DNA of 64,000 nucleotides, from the NCBI GenBank assembly GCA_002011075.2, contig MTMA02000006.1, positions 1,480,599 through 1,544,598 of the forward strand. Reading direction: 5' to 3'. The translations under genes and the position numbers were made by a program. Shown here one piece after another: positions 52,901 through 61,958 of this stretch (its first letter is position 1; each line of letters opens with the position of its first letter). This DNA comes from Candidatus Scotarchaeum otlingeri. Lineage in GTDB: Archaea; Thermoproteota; Nitrososphaeria; Geothermarchaeales; JDFR-13. Under the pieces are notes generated by a model. The model was given only the letters and a program-made list of their open reading frames with translations. It searched no databases and had not been told where the DNA came from.

Positions 52901-54209
52901 GAGGCAAAAAACCCACTGGTATTCTGGCTATGTTCATAACGATAATTTACATAATTTATTACAATACTTAGTTGCCCAGCCGAATCTAAATAGTTTAGTG
53001 TTATCATTAAACTATAGGAAAAAAGATTATATACTCGGTTTAAGGGGTAAATGTCTGGATAAAGTTCTAGATGATATATCCAAATCACATAAAAATCCGT
53101 TCATAGGCATAAAGGGAACGAGATGGCTGGAATTTGAAGAAAATAGATATGCATATATTGTTAAGTTAACTCATTATAACCCAGGAGTGATTCATGAATT
53201 ACTTACAAAACTTCATGATAAAATACGCGACTTAGGCATCGTTGTAGCTTATCATAGAAGAGAAGGAGACAATAAAAACGCAAAAACTTATCTATTAGCA
53301 TACACTCACAAAGAAAATATAAAACATGTATCCAGGGTTATAAAAAAACTTGGAGAAGAAAGCGAGTATACTTTAGTCTCTGCAAATATTCTGGATATAA
53401 CAATACTCAAAAATGAGTTAATTAAATGCACATGTATCCATCCTATAATGGGCTTTGAAGAGGCTCTAGAAGTAGTAGAGTCTTTTATAGATGGTCCAAT
53501 ATACCTCAGATATAACGAAATACCCAAATATATACAGAGAGGGCATAGAAGCCTATACTATGTAAATGCATTTATCAGTAAGCAAATCGATTCAGATGAA
53601 TATTTTATTATTAAAATATCTGATAAAAACGAAGGATCGCCCGCCAATTTATACAATTTATCAAGAAAAAATATTTTAGATATAATAGATAGTATGCCCA
53701 TAATATCTATTTCTAATGTAAATTTACGGCATATCTATAATGTTCTAAGTGAATTCATAACATTTCCCGATATCTATCTACTTCTCTATATGACTATGAC
53801 GAATATTAACATGGACAGCCACATCTTAAATCAGATAACTACTCAGCTAAAAAATACACGGATTTACACTAAAAATAATAATTTAAATCTGTGTACTGGT
53901 GAAGCGTCTATATTGGTTAGCTTACCAATCCTCTTTAATGCTATTAAAAAGGCGGTATCCAAATGTGTAGTCATAGAAGATAGGCTGGGAGTATTAGATA
54001 ATTTAGAAGAAAATATGTTGATTCAGCTACTACGATTTTTAAAGGGATTAACAGAAAAGGTTGTAATAGCTACTTCTAAATTCAATCCTCTCATTATGGA
54101 GGCATCTGACTATACGATAATAGCGGTAACCAATAAATATGTAAGAGATTATATTAAGAGAAGATACGGTATGACCTACTATTCATTTTCCGGATACATT
54201 TTAATCTAG
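52881..54209 (+). CDS. Uncharacterised protein, C-terminus resembling half of a HerA/VirD4-type ATPase core
   Basis: 442 residues, acidic/Lys-rich, no TM. Residues about 1-160 alternate strands and helices (SLVLSLNYRKKDYILGLRGK; WLEFEENRYAYIVKL), reminiscent of the N-terminal domains that precede VirB4/HerA ATPases. The last 80 residues read KCVVIEDRLGVLDNLEENML and KVVIATSKFNPLIMEASDYTIIAV, i.e. a Walker B-like strand ending in Glu-Asp and a sensor-1-like strand followed by a discard helix. No Walker A is visible upstream. I do not recognise a family; this reading is tentative. It is the last gene of the four-gene operon. Confidence 0.55.
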   Translation: MMIMMNERQKTHWYSGYVHNDNLHNLLQYLVAQPNLNSLVLSLNYRKKDYILGLRGKCLDKVLDDISKSHKNPFIGIKGTRWLEFEENRYAYIVKLTHYNPGVIHELLTKLHDKIRDLGIVVAYHRREGDNKNAKTYLLAYTHKENIKHVSRVIKKLGEESEYTLVSANILDITILKNELIKCTCIHPIMGFEEALEVVESFIDGPIYLRYNEIPKYIQRGHRSLYYVNAFISKQIDSDEYFIIKISDKNEGSPANLYNLSRKNILDIIDSMPIISISNVNLRHIYNVLSEFITFPDIYLLLYMTMTNINMDSHILNQITTQLKNTRIYTKNNNLNLCTGEASILVSLPILFNAIKKAVSKCVVIEDRLGVLDNLEENMLIQLLRFLKGLTEKVVIATSKFNPLIMEASDYTIIAVTNKYVRDYIKRRYGMTYYSFSGYILI

Positions 54210-54323
54210 GATTTGAAATTAATAATGTCTCTATAATAATGCTATCTTAATCATGGTAACAGTTGAATCTAGATACTCATTATTTAAGGCTAAATATCTC
54301 ATTTTATATAATGAAAATATTGT

Positions 54324-55070
54324 ATGAAAGAGGAATGGTATACTGATTTTTTCGATAAGTTATATTACGAAACATATGCTCCTTTCGAGGAGGAAGAAAG
54401 AAATAGGAGGGAGGCAGAGTTTATAGCTAAGGCCCTCAATATAAAGCCAGGTGAATTAGTTTTAGATTTAGCATGTGGATATGGTAGGCATGCCTTAATC
54501 CTGTCTCAAATGGGGTATAGGGTAGTCGGGCTCGATCTTAGCGATACATTACTAGAAATCGCCATGAATACTGCAAAAGCAAAAAATATCCCCGAAGATG
54601 TACTCAGATTTGTCAAAGGAGACATGAGAAGCCTTCCCTGGAGGGAGGAGTTCGATGGAATATATTGCTTTTATACAAGCTTTGGTTATTTTTCCCATCA
54701 AGAGAATATTGAGGTATTATCTGAAGTAAATAAGTCTCTAAAAAGGGATAGGTGGTTTTTATTAGACATATGGAATAGGGAAAGAATGATAAGAGAATTT
54801 AGGGAGAGATACTGGTACGAGTCGGGGGGATACCTAGTTCTAGAAGATAGGAAGCTAGATCTTACAGAGATGGAGATGAGGGAAAGAAGAATATTTATAA
54901 AGGGTAATAAACAAATTGAACGACAAATCAAAATAAAGTTTTATAGCGCTAGAGAAATTATTGAGATGCTGAAAACAACTGGATTTAAAGAAATAAAACT
55001 ATATGGTGACTATAAGTTTAGTAAATATGATATTAATAGCCCTCGTATGGTGGTTGTAGCTAGGAAGTAA
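54324..55070 (+). CDS. Class I SAM-dependent methyltransferase
   Basis: 248 residues. Motif I is LVLDLACGYGRHALIL, with GYRVVGLDLSDTLLEIA (the acidic residue ending beta 2) and FVKGDMRSLPWREEFDGIYC (motif II region) behind it. The N-terminal EWYTDFFDKLYYETYAPFEE and the C-terminal RQIKIKFYSAREIIEMLKTTGF match small-molecule methyltransferases of the UbiE/Methyltransf_25 type. The substrate is unknown. It may follow the upstream operon, but a 115-base gap and a separate AT-rich promoter region suggest independence. Confidence 0.88.
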   Translation: MKEEWYTDFFDKLYYETYAPFEEEERNRREAEFIAKALNIKPGELVLDLACGYGRHALILSQMGYRVVGLDLSDTLLEIAMNTAKAKNIPEDVLRFVKGDMRSLPWREEFDGIYCFYTSFGYFSHQENIEVLSEVNKSLKRDRWFLLDIWNRERMIREFRERYWYESGGYLVLEDRKLDLTEMEMRERRIFIKGNKQIERQIKIKFYSAREIIEMLKTTGFKEIKLYGDYKFSKYDINSPRMVVVARK

Positions 55071-55150
55071 TTAAAATATGGATCTATAGTGATTTTTTTA
55101 TAATCTTAAATTCATAGCAGGCGATTCATTTTCTAGAAGTTATACCTCAT

Positions 55151-55918
55151 ATGAGGCGACTCGATATGTATTGGGTTTTAAGTGATTTGAAGTGGCCTGA
55201 GGCTGAGAAAATAATTAAACAGATAGATTTAGCTATCATTCCCACGGGAAGCATAGAGCAACATGGTCCACATCTTCCTTTGATAAATGACTATGCCTTA
55301 GCAGAGGCTATTGCCAGAGCCGCGGCAGAAAAAAGTAAGTCAAAAGTCCTTATCGTTCCTGTAGTTATGGCCGGAGTATCGGAGCACCATATGAAGTTTC
55401 CGGGAACTATTACTATTAAGTCTGAAACTTTTATGTCCATACTATTTGACGTCGCAGAGAGCCTAAAGAGACATGGAGTAAAAAGGTTAGTTATTTTAAA
55501 TGGACATGGAGGAAACACTCCATCAATCCAATTAATATTGAGAAGAATAAGAGAAGAATTGGGTTTAACTGTTTCTGCAATAAATTATTGGCAATTAATT
55601 CCTGATGTTATAGATAAGGTTCTGGAAAGTAGAGTATGGGGGCATGCAGGGGAATTTGAGACATCTGTCGCCCTTTATATTTATCCAGATAAAGTGGCAA
55701 AAAAGAAGATACGAAAACCTAAGTTAAGAAAACTTTCTCTGCCATACTCTAATCCTAACGAAAAAGTTAGGGTATATCTACCTATAAATTGGGAGGAATA
55801 CACAGATAATGGAGTTTTAGGAGACCCCACATTAGCATCTGCAGAGAAAGGAGGAATACTTATAAATGCATTACTAGATAGAATTATACAGTTCATAGAA
55901 TCTTTTTCTTCATACTAG
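55151..55918 (+). CDS. Creatininase-family amidohydrolase
   Basis: 255 residues. AIIPTGSIEQHGPHLPLIND carries Glu and His metal ligands, VVMAGVSEHHMKFPGTITI and LVILNGHGGNTPSIQLILRR (the NGHGGN motif) follow, and WGHAGEFETSVALYIYP gives the last Glu ligand. All belong to the creatininase fold. Archaeal members include the FAPy deformylase ArfB of riboflavin/F420 synthesis and peptide-processing MftE. The substrate cannot be decided; an ArfB-like role would fit with the CofE-like protein. A later ATG at 55166 is an alternative start. Confidence 0.85.
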   Translation: MRRLDMYWVLSDLKWPEAEKIIKQIDLAIIPTGSIEQHGPHLPLINDYALAEAIARAAAEKSKSKVLIVPVVMAGVSEHHMKFPGTITIKSETFMSILFDVAESLKRHGVKRLVILNGHGGNTPSIQLILRRIREELGLTVSAINYWQLIPDVIDKVLESRVWGHAGEFETSVALYIYPDKVAKKKIRKPKLRKLSLPYSNPNEKVRVYLPINWEEYTDNGVLGDPTLASAEKGGILINALLDRIIQFIESFSSY

Positions 55919-56003
55919 ACCTTCATCTCTCTATCTTTATAATATATTTAATTATTATGAATCTATTTACCTCTTCAAAATCTATAATATTAGAAATTCC
56001 TTA

Positions 56004-56105
56004 TTCAATGTAAAGGTATTACAGTGTAAATATTATTATGTATTACGTCGTTAATATTCTTAATACAATAAGTATTCCAATTTACGCTATAATTTTACAT
56101 TGTAA
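56004..56105. promoter_or_regulatory. Cluster of TTACANTGTAA palindromes upstream of the molybdopterin oxidoreductase operon
   Basis: Two good 11-bp palindromes, TTACAGTGTAA (56019-56029) and TTACATTGTAA (56095-56105), plus degenerate copies TTCAATGTAA (56004-56013) and TTACGCTATAA (56082-56092). Adjacent copies are 13-15 bases apart. The second pair overlaps the likely TATA region (ATAATATAAC) 30-40 bases before the ATG at 56137. The arrangement suggests cooperative binding of a dimeric regulator. Confidence 0.55.
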
Positions 56106-56136
56106 TATAACAAAGTAATGTTAAGGTGAGAAGATT

Positions 56137-58629
56137 ATGGAAGAAACAGGGATGAATAGAAGAAAGTTCTTAAAAGTATCTGCACTAGCGACAACTACTT
56201 TGCCGATTATAATACAAGGAATAGAGGGGGTTAAAGGCGGCCCACAGGAATCTATTGCCGATCTGATCGCGGAAGGAGAGTGGAGTCCAACCGCATGTAT
56301 AATCTGTGGACAAGGATGCCCATTAAGAATTAGAGTATTTAATATTGAGGATCAGGAAAGAATACACCAAGAAAGCCACAATGTAGGTCCTGAATTACCC
56401 CAATACTTTGCAACTTGTGCTAGACCAAGAGCATTGGGCGATGTATGGAATCATCCCGATAGAATCAAGGGACCCATGATTAGAATTGGTGAACGGGGAG
56501 AGGGAAAGTTTAAGAAGGTAAGCTGGGATGAAGCGTTGGATTACTTGGCCGATAGGCTGAGTCAATATCTTGACGCACCTGAACAAATCGCGCTGTTTGC
56601 ACACCAAGGAGCGGAGAAAGGTATTTTATCTTCTTTCATAAAGATGCTTGGTTCCCCTAATATCACTGGACACGCCGATACATGTTATACCTCTTCAAGT
56701 GGTGGCAGATGGTTCGTCTTCGGCAAACATATAACTCCCGGCGCTGTCTATCCTGACTATGAAAATGCAAGATTCATCGTATTTATGGGAAGGAATCCGT
56801 ATGGAGGCTTTGTATCATCCCCCTGGGCAGCAGCCCTTTCGATGGGTTATAGAAATGGTTCCAGAATCGTCGTATTTGATGTAAGGTTCTCTGATATATG
56901 TGAGATTGCTGAGAAATACTATATAGTTAAGCCAGGCACAGATCTCGCTATATCTCTAGCTATAGCAAATTATATAATTAGCAATCAGTTATATAACGAG
57001 GAGTATCTAAGGCAATACACCAATTCTTCAATGCTTCTATACACTGATGATATGACGCCCGTTGCTACAACGACTATTGAAGATGGAAGTAGGTCAGGTA
57101 AACTAGACTATCTGGTTTATGACGAAGATACCGGCGACTATAAATATAAACTAAATGCATCGAAGCCAGCACTAATGTATAAAGGGACATACGAGGGTAG
57201 AGAAATTGCATCTGCGCTTCAGATTATAAGTGAAGCCATAGCAGATTATACACCTGAGTGGGCAGCAAGCATTACAGGCGTTGAAGCTGATGAGATCGTT
57301 TGGGTAGCGGAAGAACTTGTAAAATGGGCACCCAGAAGCTTTATTGACCATGGATATAAATCTGTAAGGTATTATAATGAGCCTATGTTCCACAGAGTTA
57401 ACGCTATGATAAATGCTCTCTTGGGATCTATAGGTGTAAAGGGGGGATGGGCATGGCCAAGGAAGTTAAAGCCGAGTTTGCCATTCAAATTTAAACCCAA
57501 GGATGTAGAAAGTGTATCGAAATATTGGACTAATAATGGGTATCCGCTTCTCTTTAGTAAGCACTATTCTATGTTAATGGTAAAGTCGATATTAGAGGAA
57601 AAACCCTACCCTATTAAGGCAGCAATAATATACCTAGAGAACCTCGTTTCGCATATGCCTAATGATGATATAGCAATCAAGGCCCTTAAGAAACTCGATT
57701 TGGTTGTCGTTATAGATGTGATGTGGAGCGAGACATGTAATTATGCCGATATAATTTTGCCAATACCATTCTTCTTCGAACACGATAATGCATCGTTATT
57801 CCCTGTTAAGAAGAGCCACATAGGTCAAATATGTGTTATGAAAAAGGCAGTTGATCCGCCGGAAGGTATAGACGTTAAGCCTACTTCTTGGATTGTATAT
57901 GAGTTAGTTAAAAGAATGAAGCCTGAGCATTTAGGAGACATCGAGATAGTTCTAAGGCCTACGGATATATGGATGAAACAGTGTGAGAAACTGGGTATAG
58001 ATTATGATAAACTCATGAGATACGGGACGCTAACCAAATATGAAGAACCAGCTTATAATCCATTGACATCCAAAGGGGCTTTACCAACCAAAACTGGCGA
58101 AATAGAGATGATAAGTATAGCTGGATTAGAAAAGTTCAAGGATTATCTAGGTAAAGAAAATAATCTGAATCCTATAATTACTTGGGTTAAACCAAAATGG
58201 ATGGATGGTGGATTGGCTGACGATGAATTTGTACCTGTTGACTATATGAATAGACTTGTGGCTATAAACACATGGGCCAGAAATACCAGGTTATTACTTG
58301 AGATGCTTAAATGGGAAGAAGGAGACTACGTCATTATACATACGGAAAGAGCCAAAAAATTAGGCATCAAGGATGGAGACATCGTGGAAGTATACAATCC
58401 TCAAGATGGTAGAAGCCTTAAAGTTAAAATCAAGACAACACACTTGATAAGTCCAGAATTGATTGCAGGTGTTCACGGCTTAACTCCAGGACGCCATATG
58501 AATGGAGATGTCAAGTTTACTTATATGCCTAAACACGGATTAAATACCAACTACCTTGCACCATTCACTATCATAGAGGGCATAGGTTCAGCTGCACTAT
58601 TCGATTATAAAGTTAAGATTAGGAGGTGA
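56137..58629 (+). CDS. Tat-exported molybdopterin oxidoreductase, catalytic subunit
   Basis: 830 residues of the DMSO reductase superfamily. Tat signal NRRKFLKVSALATTTLPIII. The [4Fe-4S] site is CIICGQGCPLRIRVF with a fourth Cys in YFATCARPRALG. The Mo-bis-MGD region includes GHADTCYTSSSGG, whose Cys is the probable Mo ligand, and FMGRNPYGGFVSS. WSETCNYADIILPIPFFFEH and a C-terminal molydopterin-binding domain (WEEGDYVIIHTERAKKLGIK) complete it. The Psr/Phs/Ttr/Arr group is likely; substrates could be polysulfide, thiosulfate, tetrathionate or arsenate. It is exported folded, to face outside the membrane. First of three genes, six bases before the FeS subunit. Confidence 0.9.
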   Translation: MEETGMNRRKFLKVSALATTTLPIIIQGIEGVKGGPQESIADLIAEGEWSPTACIICGQGCPLRIRVFNIEDQERIHQESHNVGPELPQYFATCARPRALGDVWNHPDRIKGPMIRIGERGEGKFKKVSWDEALDYLADRLSQYLDAPEQIALFAHQGAEKGILSSFIKMLGSPNITGHADTCYTSSSGGRWFVFGKHITPGAVYPDYENARFIVFMGRNPYGGFVSSPWAAALSMGYRNGSRIVVFDVRFSDICEIAEKYYIVKPGTDLAISLAIANYIISNQLYNEEYLRQYTNSSMLLYTDDMTPVATTTIEDGSRSGKLDYLVYDEDTGDYKYKLNASKPALMYKGTYEGREIASALQIISEAIADYTPEWAASITGVEADEIVWVAEELVKWAPRSFIDHGYKSVRYYNEPMFHRVNAMINALLGSIGVKGGWAWPRKLKPSLPFKFKPKDVESVSKYWTNNGYPLLFSKHYSMLMVKSILEEKPYPIKAAIIYLENLVSHMPNDDIAIKALKKLDLVVVIDVMWSETCNYADIILPIPFFFEHDNASLFPVKKSHIGQICVMKKAVDPPEGIDVKPTSWIVYELVKRMKPEHLGDIEIVLRPTDIWMKQCEKLGIDYDKLMRYGTLTKYEEPAYNPLTSKGALPTKTGEIEMISIAGLEKFKDYLGKENNLNPIITWVKPKWMDGGLADDEFVPVDYMNRLVAINTWARNTRLLLEMLKWEEGDYVIIHTERAKKLGIKDGDIVEVYNPQDGRSLKVKIKTTHLISPELIAGVHGLTPGRHMNGDVKFTYMPKHGLNTNYLAPFTIIEGIGSAALFDYKVKIRR

Positions 58630-58634
58630 GGTAA

Positions 58635-59429
58635 ATGAAGCCCGCTATGATCATAGATTTAAGACGTTGCACTGGATGCCTAGCTTGTGTAGAAGCCTGT
58701 ATGACTGAAAACATAGTTAGGTGGAGGGAGGATGGAACATATGTATTACCGGAGAATGTAGTTGCTTATACCAGGACAAGGAGCCGTACAGTTACATATG
58801 GAGACACTATGAGGAAAGTCTTTATCCAATGTTTACACTGCGAAGATCCACCATGTGTATTTGTGTGCCCTACCGGTGCATCCTATAAATCGGAGGAGGG
58901 AGTTGTACTGATTGATGATGAGATATGTATAAAATGCAAGTATTGTATCTATGCCTGTCCATATGGAGTAAGGACGATGTTAGAAACTCCAATGGAGGGA
59001 ACGATTCTCCATGAACATGCGTTGAAAGTTGGGGTTCCGGATAAGTGTACCTTCTGTTACCATAGAAAGAGGGGTGAATCACTTTGGACACCTGCATGCG
59101 TCGAGGGTTGTCCCTATCATGCTAGGTTATTTGGAGATCTTGATGATCCAGATGACACCGTTACCGTGTTAGTTGAGACGGGTATCGCCGCTATGCCAAG
59201 AGAAGACCTGGGAACGAGTCCTAAACTATTCTATATACCCAGAAGAGGCGCATTTGAGATAGTTAAATATCCAGTGAGGAGAAAAGATGAGTTAATAACT
59301 TATCCAGTATGGAGTAAGATTAAAGATACTTTTGTTAAGACTCTAGCAAATATCGCCATTGCAGCGGGGGTATTGCTTGGTGCTATTCACATAGTTAGAG
59401 AGAAGCTAAAGGAGGGAGGTGAGGAATAG
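58635..59429 (+). CDS. Four-cluster iron-sulfur subunit of the Mo oxidoreductase
   Basis: 264 residues. Cys motifs in order: CTGCLACVEACMTEN, CLHCEDPPCVFVCPTGASYK, CIKCKYCIYACPYG and CTFCYHRKRGESLWTPACVEGC, the four [4Fe-4S] arrangement of PsrB/DmsB/NrfC-type electron-transfer subunits. A C-terminal TM helix (LANIAIAAGVLLGAIHIV) anchors it, as in FdnH. It has no Tat signal and would be exported by hitch-hiking with the catalytic subunit. It overlaps the cytochrome gene by one base (TAGTG). Confidence 0.93.
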   Translation: MKPAMIIDLRRCTGCLACVEACMTENIVRWREDGTYVLPENVVAYTRTRSRTVTYGDTMRKVFIQCLHCEDPPCVFVCPTGASYKSEEGVVLIDDEICIKCKYCIYACPYGVRTMLETPMEGTILHEHALKVGVPDKCTFCYHRKRGESLWTPACVEGCPYHARLFGDLDDPDDTVTVLVETGIAAMPREDLGTSPKLFYIPRRGAFEIVKYPVRRKDELITYPVWSKIKDTFVKTLANIAIAAGVLLGAIHIVREKLKEGGEE

Positions 59430-60061
59430 TGAGTAGAGGATATGTATTGAGGTGGAGTATACTTGCTAGGATAACTCATTGGCTTCTATTTGTAGGTGTC
59501 ACTTTGGCGATATTAACAGGGTTGCCTGTATTAGATGGAGAAACCTTCAGATTCCTGTATACTTTGACTGGTGGAGAGGTGGGGAGAAAGATCATTCATC
59601 ACTATCTAGTTAGTGTACTATTAGTTATAGCGTTACCCCTCACTATCGCTCGAGGTATAGAAGCATTTAAGCGTGGAGAAGAAAGTTGGTGGCCTGGTTG
59701 GGCAGACATTAGGTCAATGATTAAAGTAAGCTTGAGATGGTTTGGATTGACGAAGGAATATCCGGTTATAGGGTTCCACCATCCAATGGAGAAATTGCTT
59801 TTACTATCGGTTCACATAGGTTTATTGCTCCTAGGCATATCAGGATTACCAATGGTATTTCTTAATATAGGTTATGAGTATAGAGCGCTGCTTCTTCTAA
59901 TCCATGAGATAGGGTTCTTATTAGTCTTAATACCTATAGTCGGACATTTCATGTTGGCTATAAACCCTGTGAATTGGCCTGTTTTGAAAGCGATGTTCAC
60001 TAATGGACAAGTACCTCAAAGATGGGCGGAAAAACACCATCCTGGCTGGAAACCCGAATAA
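59429..60061 (+). CDS. Cytochrome b561-type membrane subunit of the Mo oxidoreductase
   Basis: 210 residues, four TM helices with membrane His residues: ARITHWLLFVGVTLAIL, KIIHHYLVSVLLVIAL, LLLSVHIGLLLLGISGLP and LLIHEIGFLLVLIPIVGHFML. This is the pattern of formate dehydrogenase gamma (FdnI) di-haem b subunits rather than the NrfD/PsrC type. It would exchange electrons with the quinone pool. GTG start. The mixture of an FdnI-like anchor with a PsrA-like catalytic subunit leaves the direction (oxidation or reduction) open. Confidence 0.9.
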   Translation: MSRGYVLRWSILARITHWLLFVGVTLAILTGLPVLDGETFRFLYTLTGGEVGRKIIHHYLVSVLLVIALPLTIARGIEAFKRGEESWWPGWADIRSMIKVSLRWFGLTKEYPVIGFHHPMEKLLLLSVHIGLLLLGISGLPMVFLNIGYEYRALLLLIHEIGFLLVLIPIVGHFMLAINPVNWPVLKAMFTNGQVPQRWAEKHHPGWKPE

Positions 60062-60193
60062 CCATCAGTATAAATCCCTCTATTTTTATAATTTTTATCT
60101 TTTGGATATAGGGGATCCACTTTCTTTAGCTATTCGATAACCACAAATATATGAGAGCTCCATAAATTTCTTAAAAGGAGAGATGCTCTTGAC

Positions 60194-60592
60194 ATGAGAA
60201 AGTTATGTATCTATTTAGATTCTGAATTGCTTGAAGAAATATTGGAAAATACTAGGATTATCCATCCTAGAGAGATAATTTTATTGATAAGGGGTAAAAA
60301 AAGAAAGAAAAGTGATCTTACCGAAATTTATCTTAGGGAATATGTGGTGCCACCTTTACCTGTTCATGGAAAAACACTCGCCTCATATAGCTCTATGATG
60401 CTGCCATTCTATCTTGATATCGTGGGGACTTATCATTCTCATCCGAGTGGTAATCCACTTCCATCAATTCCTGACCTTAATAATTTCATAGGTTTATTCA
60501 TAGCTGTAGCGATACCACCATATCAATCTATAGATAATATTTACTTTTATAATAAGGATGGGAGAAAAATTCCTGTTAAGGTTATAGAATAA
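60194..60592 (+). CDS. JAMM/Mov34 metalloprotease domain protein
   Basis: 132 residues. VGTYHSHPSGNPLPSIPDLN is a complete JAMM motif (HxHP...SxxD), and the upstream Glu is in IIHPREIILLIRG. Stand-alone archaeal JAMM proteins can cleave ubiquitin-like SAMP conjugates. That would tie in with the TtuA/Ncs6 protein at 11.5 kb, which uses the same kind of carrier. The segment GKKRKKSDLTEIYLREY resembles the family's strand 2. It is a single gene, 130 bases after the Mo operon. Confidence 0.88.
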   Translation: MRKLCIYLDSELLEEILENTRIIHPREIILLIRGKKRKKSDLTEIYLREYVVPPLPVHGKTLASYSSMMLPFYLDIVGTYHSHPSGNPLPSIPDLNNFIGLFIAVAIPPYQSIDNIYFYNKDGRKIPVKVIE

Positions 60593-60634
60593 TGTAAATT
60601 ATAAAAATGATGTGATACCGTGAAATGGACTCAC

Positions 60635-61858
60635 CTAATCTCCAGGCATTTCATCTTCATCCATCAATAACCGCATAGTCTCAGAATCAGGTGGCATTAA
60701 ATCTAGAAATTGCTGGGCAGCCCTATAGGGATCCTTACTTCTAATGATATACCTTCCTACTACGATTATATCGACACCTTGATTTATTGCTTTTAAGGCT
60801 GTATCTGGTGTAATGCCTCCTGCAACTGCAACGAGTAAACCATATTTCTTCTTTATGCCTTTAATATCACCCCAATATAGTTCTATACCTCTACCCTTCT
60901 CTGCGGCTGTTCTCTCAACATCCACACTTCTATGGAGAAGCAGGACATCGGGTTTCAACTTTAACGAAGCTAATTTAGCTTCGATGTCTTTTACTTCCAT
61001 CATATCTAGTATAGAATATATACCGTGTTTCTTGGCCTCAAATACTGCTCTCTCAATCGTTTCGTTCGAGGCTACACCTAAAATGCATATACCGTCTGCA
61101 GTGGCTTCGGCGGCTTCTTTAACTTCTATCCTACCCACATCCATAGTCTTTAGATCTGCAATGATAAATGCATCTTTCCTAACTTTCCTTAACTCCTCGA
61201 CCGCTTTAACGCCATGTGCTTTTATAAGGGGTGTGCCTACCTCAAGTATAAGCCTCTCACGTTTAGGTAATTGTTGAACAACCTTAATAGCGTCATTAAT
61301 ATTAAGAAGGTCTAAAGCTACCTGGAGATATGGAGGATTCCATAGTCTGGGCACCTTGAAGCCCATTATCGGGTGTACAGCCCTATCTTTCTCCCTAAGA
61401 ATCTTTTCCACTCCTGGATAATTCTCCAATGCCCTCATTAAAGCCGTTTTTGTCGCCCCATAATTGAATTGATAAATCTTCCTGTAGTCCTCCGCTTTAG
61501 GATGCACAAATACAGACACTATAACCACCCACTCATCACACTTATCCCCGGGAATTATCCCTTCTTCAACAGCATCTGCAACAGCCTTAGCAACCGCCGC
61601 TTGAGCAGGTCCAAAAATCTTATTAGCATCTTCCATTCCGACCACTGTAACTTTAGGAACAATCAATGTACTCGGTTTAGGGGGGAGATTCGGTCTTATA
61701 ACCGCAAGCATCGGAGTATGTCCTTGCTTTGGACTTGCTAATGCAGATGCGAATGCATGGCCAACTGGACCATCTTTACTGCCGATAATTAGATCTATGT
61801 GAGCAACCTCAAAGCCATCGCCAATCAAAGCTTCACCAATATAAAACTCGTAATCCAT
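60635..61858 (-). CDS. fae-hps: Bifunctional formaldehyde-activating enzyme / 3-hexulose-6-phosphate synthase
   Basis: 407 residues. Residues 1-160 are Fae: [20 protein letters not shown] (catalytic His), [20 protein letters not shown] and [13 protein letters not shown]. Residues 170-395 are Hps, an OMP decarboxylase-like barrel: [39 protein letters not shown] (DxKxxD) and [19 protein letters not shown]. The fusion is common in archaea lacking the pentose phosphate pathway. There it runs in reverse, releasing formaldehyde from hexulose 6-phosphate to make ribulose 5-phosphate, with Fae disposing of the formaldehyde. It feeds PRPP synthesis. Confidence 0.96.
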   Translation of the reverse strand: MDYEFYIGEALIGDGFEVAHIDLIIGSKDGPVGHAFASALASPKQGHTPMLAVIRPNLPPKPSTLIVPKVTVVGMEDANKIFGPAQAAVAKAVADAVEEGIIPGDKCDEWVVIVSVFVHPKAEDYRKIYQFNYGATKTALMRALENYPGVEKILREKDRAVHPIMGFKVPRLWNPPYLQVALDLLNINDAIKVVQQLPKRERLILEVGTPLIKAHGVKAVEELRKVRKDAFIIADLKTMDVGRIEVKEAAEATADGICILGVASNETIERAVFEAKKHGIYSILDMMEVKDIEAKLASLKLKPDVLLLHRSVDVERTAAEKGRGIELYWGDIKGIKKKYGLLVAVAGGITPDTALKAINQGVDIIVVGRYIIRSKDPYRAAQQFLDLMPPDSETMRLLMDEDEMPGD

Positions 61859-61958
61859 TAGTGTCCACCAAAAATAAGAATATAATAAACTCTATTTATC
61901 ACTATAATTCTCTTGAGAATATTACCGATAGAAGCCTTTGTTATTCTTATAGTCTAAT

